64,000 nucleotides of DNA, taken from positions 38,335,804 through 38,399,803 of the forward strand of contig CM019218.1 in the NCBI GenBank assembly GCA_009741485.1, written 5' to 3'. The notes beneath the pieces were generated by a model. It was not told where the DNA came from. It did not search any database and worked only from the letters and a program-made list of their open reading frames with translations. Position 1 is the first letter of the stretch, and each line of letters starts with the position of its first letter. Origin of the DNA: Malurus cyaneus samueli (Eukaryota > Chordata > Aves > Passeriformes > Maluridae). This document shows positions 30,101 to 39,400 of the stretch, one piece after another. Position numbers and translations under genes: made by a program.

Positions 30101-33082
30101 GGAGAAAGCTGGTGGTGAGCCAGCACTGTGCCCTGGCAGCTGAGGCAACCAACTACACCCTGGGCTGCAGGAACACGGCTGGAGCCAACCAGGCAAGGGG
30201 CGTGATTGTGCCCTGCACCAGGAACCCATGTGAAGGTACCTGCTTCAGCTTTCTGCCCTTGCTTTGAGGGCCAGCAAAGCCCATTTGAGGTGGTGAGGGC
30301 CCTGCAGCACATAATATGCAGAGGTTCCCACGGCCAGTGGGATACAGTATCTCAGCCTGGAATGGACCCATTTATTCTCATGATACATAACAACTTAATG
30401 AAGAATATTCTCAAAAATTAAAGCAAAGGGATGCCCTGCAGGAAGTTTGAGGCTTTTTTCCTATTATGAAGTTCTTGGTATTAGGAGAAGGAAGCTTACA
30501 TATTTTGGAATATTATGGTTCTACCAACAAACCCATAAATCACTTATGAATCCTCCAAGTGCTGCCCAGATGCTGCTTGAACTGGAACACATTTGGTGCT
30601 GTGAACACTGGGAGCCTGTTCCAGTGACTGACCATCCTCTCTGTGAAGAACCTTATCCTAATGTTCAGTCTGAACATTTCCTGGCACAGCTTCATTCCAT
30701 TTCCTTGTGCCCTCTCACCAGTAACCAGAGAGAGGAGATGAGCACCTGCCCCTCCATTGCCTCGGCTGAAGAAGTCAGAGGCTTGGTTGGTCTCCTCAGA
30801 GCTAAGCTGAATGAGCAGAGTGACCTCAGCTTCTTTTAAGTCTTACCCTTCAGAGCTTTCATCATCTTGGCTGCTCTCCTCTGTGAGGGCACGCAGTCTC
30901 AGTTTCATGTCCTCATCCTAAGGCACCCAAAACTGCACGCAGTACTCAAGGCGTGACTGCGCCAGTACAGTGCAGAGTGGGACAATAATTCCTCCCTGCT
31001 GCTGGACAGTGGAGATTGTGTTACTTTTGCTGTTATCTACTGAACCACTGCTACATTTTTGCACTTAAAACATTGAAGTTCACTATAAAACTTGTCCACT
31101 GATTGCCCAAAACACAAGGAAGGGGAAAAAATGAAATTCAGAGGTGTCATACAAAGATGACAATGACAATAATCACAAATTTAAGTATCACTTTCCTGAC
31201 AGCCAGGGAGATAACAGCAACAGATACCAAAATGCAACAAAAAAGCTTACTGGACAATTCACAGCACTATGTTCCAGGTATCGAAGAACCTGGCTCCTCA
31301 TATTCTAAGCATTATGTATAGTTGGGATTTCCTTGCTGGAAATGGCTAAATTAATTTTGACCATGTAAGTAAGAGAAGTTATTCCACAGATATTGTTTTA
31401 TCACCTCACCTACAAGTCTAGAGAACTTGATGGAGGGAACATGGGAATGCCCCCACATACAAAGCATTTGCAACTATAACAAAACAGTGAACTGCATAGC
31501 AATGGTAAGGAAGCTTCTACCTCTACCATCAGCTGACATAATGAAATGCCATTCCTTAAAATCAGTAATCAATTTAGCTAATAAGATTTTCAAGCCATTT
31601 CATCTAATTGCATTTTTCAAAGTCACAGGTGCTTTTAATGCAATAATCAAAATCAACACCTGACCCAAATTTTATAATACGCAATCAGTATATACACACA
31701 CAGATGCTTCCAGACCATTATCATAAACTTGTACCACTTCCCCACTATGTTAAGTGGGGAAAGGAGATGAGATAGCATTAGACATGGTGTCATTCATTAA
31801 TTTATTATTAACGAGAGTGTGCCTGGATCCACCCAGACAGTCAAAGCGCCTGAGAACCATAATGACAGCAGGAGTTTCCTGCAGAGAAGTCTGTTACACC
31901 TGTCTGAGGATCTTCATGCATTTTAACAGGAAAACCAAACTAAAAATCCTCAGAGACGCAAGTTGATAATGGACATTCACGTCTCCACTCTTCTGCACAG
32001 GTGGAAGGCCACACTGTTTGCAACAAGAATCAACTCTTCCACTCGAGAGGGAAACTACCAGATCTGACACAAAAGTGAATTTCTAGTGCTGATCCCTTTA
32101 CAACAGAGAGAAAAGCAAGCAAATAAAAAAAGAAAAAACCCTAACATGAAATACAAATCGAGTTTTTCAAGCCGCTTGGTAAACATGAGGCACACAGTCC
32201 GCTATCAAAATAAGACATTTTGACTAAACCCACGAGACTCCTGCACCAAGCACACACGCCACCGTTTCTTCCCTACTTCCAGCAGGAAGGAAAAGCGGCG
32301 GGGTCGGGGGAGGCTGGATGTGAAAAATCGCAAGCTCACCGACACCCCGTCTGCGCAGCGAGGTGCCCGAGGGTGCTCGGGGCCGGCCCCGCTCCCGGCC
32401 CGCGGGGAGTCACGGCTGCGGGCCGGGGTCGCAGTACCGCCGCTTTCGCTACCAAAGCGGGACCCGGCCTCGTAGCGGAGGCTTTTCGGGAGCAGTCCCT
32501 AAGCAGGAACCGCCGCTGCTCCAAACACGGATCCAGCTGAAATCCATCCTCACCTCGCCCCGACCCACCGACCGCCCCTCCCCATTGCCTCGCCCCGGGG
32601 CGCCGGCGGATTCAAGCCACGTTTCACGAGCGACGCCAGCTCGTCGCGGAGCCCCCCGTGCCGGGGCCGCGGGAGCGACCGGCACCGCCGCCCGGCTGCT
32701 GCAGCGGCTGCGGGAACAGGCAGGGCTTCGCACCGGGCTGAAGGGCCCCGTGTCCCGCGCCGCACAGCTCGGGGCACACCGGGGCTACGGAGGAGCGGCG
32801 GCGCGGACAGGGGCTCTCCGTACCTCCGCAGCCGGGTGGGCAGCGCCCCGCGTCCCCCGGGCCGCTCACCTGCTGCTGGATCTTCCCGTCCTCAGTGACC
32901 ACCCAGTGGGTGGTGGCAGCGGCGGCCGCGTCCCCGAGCCCAGCAGCGAGCACAGACCCAGGGCCCAGCCGGAGAAGACCCATGCCCGCCCCAGCCCGCC
33001 CGCCCGGACGCTCCAGCCGCCGCCATCTTCCCCAATCCCGGCCTGCTCGCACCCCCCGGAAGCGGAACGGCCGCGCCGCCAT
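9013..33082 (-). CDS. TTC17: TTC17, tetratricopeptide repeat protein 17 (N-terminal ~769 residues; 3' part off the left edge)
   Basis: Sixteen minus-strand exons join in one frame (2308 coding bases: 769 codons plus one base). The product matches what I know of vertebrate TTC17: a THWVVTEDGKIQQQ block after the leader, a KQLVAQKIHIEENEDRDTG block, TPR units in exons 6-8 (about residues 240-370), a glutamine/leucine-rich coiled coil in exons 8-9 (about 350-410), a low-complexity Ser/Asn region (about 463-606), and a second TPR block in exons 14-16 (about 620-745). Human TTC17 is about 1141 residues, so roughly the last third, with the C-terminal TPRs, lies beyond position 1. From the literature, TTC17 promotes actin polymerisation and primary cilium formation with CATIP. 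All introns are GT-AG except intron 12, which is GC-AG. The upstream neighbour is API5 in the same orientation. The start codon is uncertain; see exon 1. Confidence 0.96.
10344..10568 (-). CDS. TTC17: TTC17 exon 15 (TPR)
   Basis: 225 bp, 75 codons, phase 0, residues 633-707. It encodes PEDPLWLVLNEAGLYWRAVG, NSTFAITCLQKAYNLAPHEY and QDIPLVNLANLLFHYGLHLD, two consecutive TPR units that closely match human. Acceptor ctatag, donor gtaaga. Confidence 0.96.
12725..12802 (-). CDS. TTC17: TTC17 exon 14
   Basis: 78 bp, 26 codons, phase 0, residues 607-632. It encodes VLHSRINNETITLTKIGEFL and then NHAMKK, corresponding to the human SRINNYTIPEEEIGSFL segment. Acceptor ttccag, donor gtatgt. Confidence 0.93.
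13324..13498 (-). CDS. TTC17: TTC17 exon 13
   Basis: 175 bp, residues 548-606. It encodes IQPVLNIPRDTAEHEEAQAP, DCSSITDARNNESLNILVKE and LDTNLDLKFRMPDDRARQ. The pattern EEAQ.PDCS.TD.R...L..LVKEL matches human TTC17. Acceptor ggtag, donor gtaaga. Confidence 0.94.
14598..14713 (-). CDS. TTC17: TTC17 exon 12 (ends at a GC donor)
   Basis: 116 bp, residues 510-547 plus two bases. It encodes EKQHILWPQRSECMKSFPKI and then PDAEELPTYFLPPENRGF. The exon ends ...gattcag followed by gcaagtgt. A GC donor is needed to give the phase-2 end that fits exon 13, because the nearest downstream GT would break the frame. Confidence 0.93.
15146..15286 (-). CDS. TTC17: TTC17 exon 11 (Ser/Asn-rich)
   Basis: 141 bp, 47 codons, phase 0, residues 463-509. 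It encodes FGEDSSTSSMTSMNLDLPAN and then QSVHSQSLQSSPVARSVVSV. The start is conserved with human and the rest is a divergent serine-rich linker. Acceptor ttctag, donor gtgagt. Confidence 0.93.
16231..16343 (-). CDS. TTC17: TTC17 exon 10
   Basis: 113 bp, residues 425-462. It encodes GNHQICRLGNQQHSLHCQWD and then QPVRYHRGDIFENVEYVQ, highly conserved with human. Acceptor ctgcag, donor gtttgt. Confidence 0.94.
16632..16792 (-). CDS. TTC17: TTC17 exon 9 (coiled coil)
   Basis: 161 bp, residues 371-424. It encodes a glutamine- and leucine-rich helix, RSLQRTLNELKEYQKQHDHY and then LRQQDVLDKYKLIQEEQILR, predicted by eye to be a coiled coil. The acceptor is tttcaag, an unusual AAG, and the donor is gtacaa. 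Confidence 0.94.
17023..17162 (-). CDS. TTC17: TTC17 exon 8 (TPR and start of coiled coil)
   Basis: 140 bp, residues 325-370 plus two bases. It encodes MLGEYNHSVLCYDHALQAKP, closing a TPR unit, and then the start of a charged helix (KRKHAVLCQQKLEQKLEAQH). Acceptor cttcag, donor gtaact. Confidence 0.95.
17542..17686 (-). CDS. TTC17: TTC17 exon 7 (TPR)
   Basis: 145 bp, residues 276-324. It encodes the TPR unit NKDIALVNLANILHRAHFSA and then DAAIVVHAALDYSDFFTSYYT followed by LGNIYA. It shows the repeat pattern of small and aromatic residues (A.L..A.F..A). Acceptor tttcag, donor gtaagt. Confidence 0.95.
17974..18083 (-). CDS. TTC17: TTC17 exon 6
   Basis: 110 bp, residues 240-275 plus two bases. 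It encodes NSSSWVLYNMASFYWRIKNE and PYQVVECAMRALHFSS, a TPR-like helical pair (W..YN.ASFYWR...A..C..RAL). Acceptor ctgcag, donor gtaagt. Confidence 0.95.
18765..18896 (-). CDS. TTC17: TTC17 exon 5
   Basis: 132 bp, 44 codons, phase 0, residues 196-239. It encodes GVQERVNLSAPLLPKEDPIF and TYLSRRLGRSIEEIGHRI. The donor is gtaagg. This is the linker just ahead of the first TPR block. Confidence 0.95.
19056..19078. repeat. AT-alternating palindrome
   Basis: TAATAATATATATATATTATTA, split here as TAATAATATAT and ATATATTATTA, in TTC17 intron 4. Confidence 0.85.
20000..20111 (-). CDS. TTC17: TTC17 exon 4
   Basis: 112 bp, residues 158-195. It encodes RPEDYIDTKSPVPPDLQQPD and then CTKVLDLPYSIHAFQHLR. 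The acceptor is cctcag and the donor gtatgt. The block is proline-rich and leads into the conserved IHAFQHLRGVQERVNLS segment that spans exons 4 and 5. Confidence 0.95.
21090..21259 (-). CDS. TTC17: TTC17 exon 3
   Basis: 170 bp, residues 102-157 plus two bases of codon 158. It encodes the acidic KQLVAQKIHIEENEDRDTG block followed by LDLYDGTYITLESKDI. A polypyrimidine tract with cag precedes it and the donor is gtaata. The phase-2 end matches the one-base start of exon 4. Confidence 0.95.
22564..22653 (-). CDS. TTC17: TTC17 exon 2
   Basis: 90 bp, 30 codons, phase 0 at both ends. Acceptor is ...cttgcag and donor is gtaaag. It encodes residues 72-101, VDSPMNLRNPHDLVILMRQE and then TTVNYLKELE, nearly identical to the human protein. 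It is separated from exon 1 by a 10.2-kb intron. Confidence 0.95.
25377..26378 (+). mobile_element. Solo LTR, avian ERVL-like endogenous retrovirus
   Basis: About 1 kb, opposite in orientation to TTC17. The text follows a familiar bird LTR: it opens near TGTACTGGG, carries a long series of imperfect short repeats built around 'cccacactggagcag' and 'gggaag', then a run ending in CCCCATTCCCC, an AATAAA at 26205-26210 and a GTTGAGTCTGTT motif downstream. No gag, pol or env was found on either side, so it is a solo LTR. The right end is degraded, so the boundary is approximate and no target duplication was identified. Confidence 0.8.
30105..30260 (+). mobile_element. CR1 LINE fragment (plus strand)
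   Basis: The segment 'gtgagccagcactgtgccctggcagc' (split here: gtgagccagcact, then gtgccctggcagc) and the following 'gcgtgattgtgccctgc' match the late part of the CR1 reverse transcriptase ORF, which encodes MSQQCALAA...VIVP. It is 5' and 3' truncated and decayed. A 154-codon minus-strand ORF across it is a shadow. Confidence 0.7.
30545..31015 (-). mobile_element. CR1 LINE fragment (minus strand)
   Basis: On the plus strand this reads as the complement of the CR1 3' region: 'gagcctgttccagtg', 'ccttgtgccctctcacc', 'ttggctgctctcctctg' and 'cacgcagtactcaaggcg'. The 3'-terminal CR1 tail is missing. It lies 300 bp from the plus-strand CR1 fragment, in opposite orientation. Confidence 0.8.
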
Positions 33083-33480
33083 TTGGGAGCGGGCGGAGCC
33101 GCGCGCTCGGGCCGGTGCGGGCGCGCCGGGGGCGGGGCGGGCCCGGTCGGTGCCTGAGGCGGCGCGGGGAGCTCCGGGCCGGAGGGGAGCCCTGGAGCTC
33201 CGTTACAGCACCGCGCACCGACTGCCCCGCGGGGACAGCCCGCTTCGGCCAAATGCGCCTTCCCGGACTTGTGGCAGCCGCCAATAACGGCGCAGCCGCT
33301 GCCCCGAGCTCAAGGCCGGCGTTAAATGCCAACAAACTGCGCGTGGCGACATGCTGAACGCCTCAATTTAAAAGAGGCAATCTCTGTCTAGGGCACAGTG
33401 CAACATTTGCCGGGACAGCACGAGGGAAGGACATTGTGCCCGGCGCGAACCAAACCGTACCTGCAGCGATGCACACACCG
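32290..33480 (-). promoter_or_regulatory. TTC17: CpG-island promoter of TTC17
   Basis: A dense CpG block sharply bounded by AT-rich DNA surrounds exon 1. It holds an ETS motif CCGGAAG (33056-33062, plus strand) and two YY1-like GCCGCCAT elements (33019-33029 and 33075-33085) that overlap candidate start codons on the minus strand. There is no TATA box. The transcription start is not defined, but YY1 elements usually lie just downstream of it. Confidence 0.85.
32870..33082 (-). CDS. TTC17: TTC17 exon 1 (coding part; start uncertain)
   Basis: It ends in GKIQQQ at a gtgagc donor (phase 0). The frame is fixed by TTHWVVTEDGK and has two in-frame ATGs: 33082 (71 residues from this exon, weak context with C at -3) and 32983 (38 residues, strong context with G at -3 and +4). 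A third ATG at 33026 lies in AAGATGGCGGC, a YY1-like start context, but is out of frame. The other two frames carry MAAAGASGRAG and the hydrophobic WVFSGWALGLCSLLG, which resemble the start and signal peptide of human TTC17. The exon may hold indels, real or from sequencing. Confidence 0.85.
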
Positions 33481-35380
33481 TTAATGTCAGCCCTACCAGG
33501 AGCTGCCTAGAGAGAGCTCTGAAGGACACGTCGCTCCTCCTAATGCTCTCCAGTTACACAGCAAAACTTCAACTTTTCCTTTCCTGTTCTAGTTAACAAT
33601 AAATACCAACCAAGCAGCGACAGCCTGTTTCTCTAATCCCGAGTGAAATCGAAAAGCTGCAATGCTCAAATTTTGTTTGGTTCGATCTTTCTGCAGTCCT
33701 GCATTTTGGAAACACCAAACTTCTCAGAGCCTGTTAAACAGAAACATTTGCCTGCAACTCAAAACTCATTAAGTAGAAAAAAACAAGTTTACCAATGGTA
33801 TGTGTCAGTGGTTCAAGGCATTTGGTTTCCATCAGCCTAGAGCAAGTATCTGCTCAAGTATGATAGTTCCTTACTGCTGCCGATTTTCACATCAGGCGTA
33901 TTACAGATTCCACAAAAAAAAAAAAAAAACCAAACCAAAAACCAAACAAACCAGGCTGCCACTCTGAGGGGCTCTTGCTCTATCATGAAATACTAAACTG
34001 TATCACACTGTCAACATCTAGGAAGTTGAATAAGACAATGACTGATTCCTTTTTCACTGAATTCCCAAATAAGATGTGTAACATGCAGCTTTTGCTGAAT
34101 ATTTAAATTCCTCCTCAAAATTCCGCATTTGAAAGTTGAATTACTTAAAACTTGAAACAGCTAATGCAGTCTTACTATGATCCATTCCTTAGTGGCAAAC
34201 GGCTTTCCGCATCTGTAGCAATCTAAGGAGTAAGTCAGCTACAACAAAAAGGTACCACAGAACCTGTTTTACTAAGGTGACACGGAATGCTGCAGAGTAA
34301 CCGTGAAACAATGAGCCAAACAAAATTATAAAATGAATTTATTCCAAAGCTGTAAGGGAACATTTACAATTCAACAGGATGGTAAACAGGTGTTTCCACA
34401 AGAACTCACTGTGTTAAAATTAGATAGGAAACTCAGGAAAAATAATCTAACTACTTCTGAGGCCACAAGAACTTTGCACATCACCTCTGAAATACAGGAG
34501 TCACGTCAAGAAAGCCCACTCAAAATTCAGAGAGAAAATATTCTGCTAGTACCTAGTTACTAATCTAAATACAAGCTATGTTTAGGCTTTGGGATTTCAT
34601 TTAAAAATCCCCTCAAAACACCAATTATAGCTGCAAGTGCAAAATGTCTTTTTCCTTTTTTTTCCCCTCCCAACAGAAGCTTATTACATTATCTAGTGCC
34701 TATTTTCAGAGTTACATTTTGACCTCACAAATTTCTCCTTCAAAGCTTTTAGTGAAGTTTCATGGTTTTAGTGCCAAATCAGAATTTAGCAGCCAGCATG
34801 TAATGAGAAATACAAAGTCAGCTCACATGTCCTGGAATGTCGAAAGTTTCCTACCTACTGTTCCAGAGTTAAGCAAAAATAGACTTTGAATTTAGCATCA
34901 ACAATGTTTCTACCTTTGACATAATTTTGGTATTCTGGCCTTCTGATTGTAGTGATAAATATCAAAGAGTGTCAATGAAAACACCTGAGTCAGATTCACA
35001 AGCAAATACAAATGGAACTAGGGTAGGGAGACATCACCTTCTGTGGATATTGCTGAACAAAAAAAGGGAAGGAGAAGTAGTATTCACTCTTCTAAAGCCT
35101 AAGGTATTTTACATCAACATGCTCTGGAACACTTAATTAAAATTCTTTTCCTCTGTCTTGACTTCTTTTTACTATATGCTAATTCCTTTACAATGTTGAA
35201 TGACCTGAGAAGTTAAAATTTTGAGTGGTGAGAATAAAAAAAAAATCATTGTGCTCTTACATTGTATTTTCTGGGTGCACACCAGTGAAAAAAAATCTCA
35301 AGTTGCTATGGAAAAAAATAGCATGGAATTAGCTTTTCCACCTGGATTGAACTACATATCTGGAATTTTTCAATGTTACC
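33481..35380. other. Intergenic region between TTC17 and API5
   Basis: About 1.9 kb between the TTC17 CpG island and the inferred API5 poly(A) site. It is AT-rich and contains a 16-base poly-A run with a CCAAA-rich tail (33914-33951). A minus-strand AATAAA (TTTATT at 34338-34343) could be a distal API5 poly(A) signal. No coding potential was seen. Confidence 0.7.
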
Positions 35381-35391
35381 CAAAATACAAT

Positions 35392-35397
35392 TTTATT
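35392..35397 (-). terminator. Candidate API5 poly(A) signal, distal
   Basis: AATAAA on the minus strand about 1 kb after the stop. It competes with the site at 35626 and one at 34338. The sequence alone does not decide which is used. Confidence 0.4.
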
Positions 35398-35625
35398 TAT
35401 ATATTTTTAAATGCAACTATTGGTTAAAAAAAAAAGAAGCAAAACACACACACACCAAAAAAATCACAAAACAAGAAAAACCAACCAACCAACCCACCTT
35501 CAAGTGCCAACGAATCCAGAAATCTGCAAAAAACAGAAAAAAGCCAGAAACTCCTATGGTCCAGCTCCAGCTTATGAAGCTTAATCACTGCATCAGTCTT
35601 TACCCATTCCTGAAATAATTAATCA

Positions 35626-35631
35626 TTTATT
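35626..35631 (-). terminator. Candidate API5 poly(A) signal, proximal
   Basis: TTTATT on the plus strand, AATAAA on the minus strand, about 760 bp after the stop codon. Cleavage here is inferred. Confidence 0.45.
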
Positions 35632-36391
35632 GTTTTGGTTTTTTTGCTATTCATTTACTGAAATTTCACGGCATAACTATATGCACATATTAATATTAAA
35701 CATTAAAAATTAATTTTCAAAACATCACTTTTGTATTACAATGCACGGAGAAGAGTAAGATGTGCAAACCGAAAAACACCACATTCTCCACATCTCTAAG
35801 AGGATTGCTTCATGCTACAAGCAAAACAGACTTCCAGCCATGTTGCAAACTGAAGAAAAACAGCATGTATTTCATTCAATTCAATTAAAGAAAGTAAATC
35901 AAAGCAAATTTAACAATGGTACTCTTCTCCACATACTGCAAATATGGTTACAGATGAGGAAAGGATTACTCCAGCTGCTAAGCTTATCTAACACATATCT
36001 GTTGTCATGCCTTTCCTGTCCATTATTTAATACATAAACTCAATTACATAGTTTCAGTTATGCAGTAGCTGACTTTTAGGTTAATACACAAACTGTCAAG
36101 ATGCAGCTTTTGATGAAACATCTATGCTCTTTTCCAATTTTGAATCCTGAAGACACTTCAAAAATAAGAACCTAAAACTGCTGACTGTAAGCATCCAAAA
36201 ATACAGTTGTAGTTTCACTATGGACAAGTTGTAGTCCGTTAGAAAAGTAGATCATACATACAAAGGTATAAAGAACATTTAAGTCAGTCTCAGTGGAAGG
36301 CAGTCCTTGAAGAAAACAATGCTCCAAGCAAACTTGCTGAGTAGCACTTTCACTTTAGCCCTTCAGGGGCATGGAAGATTTAGCAGACTTC

Positions 36392-36471
36392 TCAGTAGAT
36401 TCTTCCTCGGCTACGATTGCCACGTCCTCCCCAGCCTCTTCCTCGTCCACCCCGGAAACCACCTCTTTGCT
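36392..36471 (-). CDS. API5: API5 exon 14 (RGG tail and stop)
   Basis: 80 coding bases, residues 498-523 and TGA at 36392-36394. It encodes [20 protein letters not shown] and SRGRIY, an arginine-glycine tail. Acceptor tttcag. The 3'UTR continues to lower coordinates. Confidence 0.97.
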
Positions 36472-39400
36472 CTGAAATAAGAGTCAAAACTTTTCAGGCA
36501 GGTGTTATGCTGTATATGGATCCAAACTGAATAGAAGGATCTGGAAAGACTGAAGGCTAACTTCAGTCTCTGAGGCTAAGCCTGCTTATGTACCATGAGA
36601 TTGCTGAGTTATGTTTTGATGGAAAATGGATCCCACTAATTGTAAAAGTAGAACGAGACTCTCTAAATTAAGTATAGTGTTTCTGCATACTAATACTGTG
36701 ATACATAACTGTCCCTGTAATTTAGCACTATATTTGGGTCAATCCATCACCACAGAATTGAAAACTGGCTGCCTAGCTCACCCTTCTGTTCAAAAACACA
36801 GTATTAATCTTGAGGTGTCAGTCTGACTTGCTACTGGTGATTTTATAAAATGATGGAAACCCACAGCTTTGTCATTCTATCCTTAAGTTATCACCAGCAT
36901 ATTGTTTTTTTTCTTAGGCTCATAACTTCAATTACAAATCTTAGCTAGAGAGGGATACCACACAATTTCTATACTGTAGAAAGTTTTTCCTTTCTTTTTG
37001 TTAAGAATAAATCTGATCACAGGAAAAAAATCCCCAACACCACAAACCCTAATAGTTTAAGTGTCTTTGGATTTGTTTGTGTATGTATCAAACTCTAATC
37101 CCCCTTTTGTGATCTTAATGTACAGTCTTAAAATACAGGTTATATTAATCTACAGAGAACTGCATGCTTATTTTAAAAGGTACAGAAATCAGAAGCTGAC
37201 TGAAGAAGCCGAAGCATCTCACTAACAAGAAGCAAGCAATAAAATGTTTCTGGTTGAACCCTTCCCAATCTTTAGACCTGCCAGACTACAATCTTATCTA
37301 AAAAGACACCTGAAGTCTAGAGTAAGAAATCTGCACCGTGATTATCTCTTCTCTTTGCTTTGTTTATCTGACAATGCTTTACATCAGTTTTTCAGCCTAT
37401 GGGTGTGGGTGACAATCTGTCATGTCACCCTCTTTACTTGCCAGAGGTAGGACCAATGGGCATACAGGGAAGACAGGAATGGGCTGTTGCCATTGCAGGG
37501 CCTACTCATCCAGTCTGCAACTGCTTTTGTGCTTCACCCAAAAATATGGCTCGCAGAAAGGCAGAATCAGTGTGACTGGGAGCATGGACGTAACTGTGTA
37601 CATGCACAGTGAACCTGGCAATTCCCAGAACTTCTGGAGCAGATCTGCAACATCAGCAGTAGCTGTAATAGGAATGCAGCATGGGTCCAGAGGCAACCCA
37701 GCTTTGCCACTTGCTACAACTGGCCTGTTCAGTGGGAAATTGGTGCATGTGTGTCCTAACAGACAACACAGCAGTTCAATTACAAACTCTAAATGTTAAA
37801 ACACTACTAAAACTAACTTACAAATAAAGTCATAGGCTGGTAACCTCAAACCCTGCAACAGACCAACACTAAGAAAAGACCATCACAAACAAAAATTAAT
37901 GACAATACAATTTGCTCTTCCAAGAATATGGTATTTATTCACTGCACCCCAAGACACAACTGTCACTAGACAAAGTTTTTCCAAGCTGCCTAACTTACCG
38001 TAAGAAAAACTACCCAGGTTGCTGCTGTATTTTCCACTGGGAGGATTATATATTTGCCTGGCATCCCTTTTTGGTCCTGGTGAAGCTTTCTTTGGGGGTG
38101 AACTTGAGGTTGTATCTTCACTTGCTCTTTTTTGACTGACAGAAGAAAACAAAAAACATATTACACCCCTTTGGTGACAAGTACAGTAATAGTAGTTCAG
38201 CCATGAAATTAACCACTGGAAGCCAGGAGCAGCCAGTGATGATGCCCTGAGTAATAGTACCTCAAAAGAGGAAGTAAGCAAGTCTCCAGTTGATTGACTT
38301 TAACATCCCTAAAGCAAGACTAAGATCATCTCTCCACAGCCATAGGAAGAGTGTTATTTTTGATGTCAAACGTTTAGCTCATGTGCCATCGGTATTGTAC
38401 ACACACAGCTTGGGAGGTTAATTTTTACCATTTACAAAATAAACTGGTGTTTTCTTTTTTTAATTAAGATCTCTTACCTTGCATCTGCCTTCTGTACTGG
38501 CTTCCAGGACAGTGTAACTGTACTTTTGTAAGAAGGAGGAATGTGGAAGAGATCCTAGGAAGACAAAATTGGACAGCTTATTCTACAGTTATATTCATTC
38601 TGATTGTACTTTAAAATTTTAGCTACTTACTGAGACTCCAGAATAACCACTACTTTCCAATAATTTTAAATCTTTTAGTCCCATGTCAGAGAGAGAAGGC
38701 AGTAGCTTACTGCCTTATCCAGCTGCCTTTACTAGGAAATTGAAGTAAGATTTATATCAGCAGAACAGTGTCTTACACTGACCAAATACAGAATCACAGA
38801 GTAGTTTAGGTTGGAAGGGATGTTTAAATACCACCTAGTTCAATGACCCTGCAATGAGCAGGGACATCTTCCACTAGATCAGGTTGCTCAGACCCCCATT
38901 CAATCCAACCATGAACGTTTCAAGGAATGGGGCATCTACAGAGAAAGCACCACCTTCTTCTCCTTCCCTGTTCATATCAAGCGTCTCACAATGAACTACA
39001 ATGGCTCCTGTAGGGAGACATCTGATATCCCTATGATGATACACGATAGGCTTCTCAATATTGTGGCCTAAATTTTTAGTTTATTGTGGTGAGTTAAAGT
39101 GAGAGTGAAAAAAGAGAGAAAAAGGGGGTTAGAAGAAAACAGAATGGTTTAATGGGCTCTCCACATGGAAGTCTCTTTCTTGCAGTTCATCTCTTTTAGA
39201 CTTTTTGGAGAAACAGGTTCTGTATAGGAGCTTGCCTTGCCTGCTCCCTCCTGTTTGAACTATTCCTTACTCCTAACTGACACTGCAGAAAAGGGAAACT
39301 ATAAGGAAATCCAGACTCCTAAAGCAAGATGGTCTTTTCCTGGGGTCAACTAGTGCTGCAGAAAAGGGTGTCCCACCCTATCCCAAGAGCAGTAGCAGTA

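Larger units (their letters stand above)
22654..32869 (-). other. TTC17: TTC17 intron 1
   Basis: The largest complete intron, 10.2 kb. It contains a solo LTR (25377-26378), a plus-strand CR1 fragment near 30.1 kb, a minus-strand CR1 fragment near 30.5-31.0 kb and a candidate cryptic exon at 27788-27857. The last ~580 bp belong to the CpG island. The remainder, including 22.7-25.3 kb and 26.4-29.9 kb, shows nothing I can name. Confidence 0.8.
35380..36391 (-). other. API5: API5 3'UTR (inferred extent)
   Basis: Non-coding sequence after the API5 stop. The extent is inferred from two minus-strand AATAAA signals at 35626-35631 and 35392-35397. The far end overlaps an A/C-rich low-complexity tract (35424-35502). 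Confidence 0.6.

Noticed and set aside
29848..30312. 154-codon minus-strand ORF
   Set aside because: It runs across a plus-strand CR1 fragment and unannotated intron, with no domain.
30447..30839. 130-codon plus-strand ORF
   Set aside because: Most of it is the complement of a CR1 3' region.
32363..33157. 264-codon plus-strand ORF in the TTC17 CpG island, and several overlapping ones
   Set aside because: Stop codons are rare in GC-rich DNA. The frame is low-complexity Arg/Ala/Pro and runs antisense to TTC17 exon 1.
37422..37799. 125-codon plus-strand ORF in API5 intron 13
   Set aside because: It has no domain, lies antisense in an intron, and has ORFs of similar quality on the other strand.
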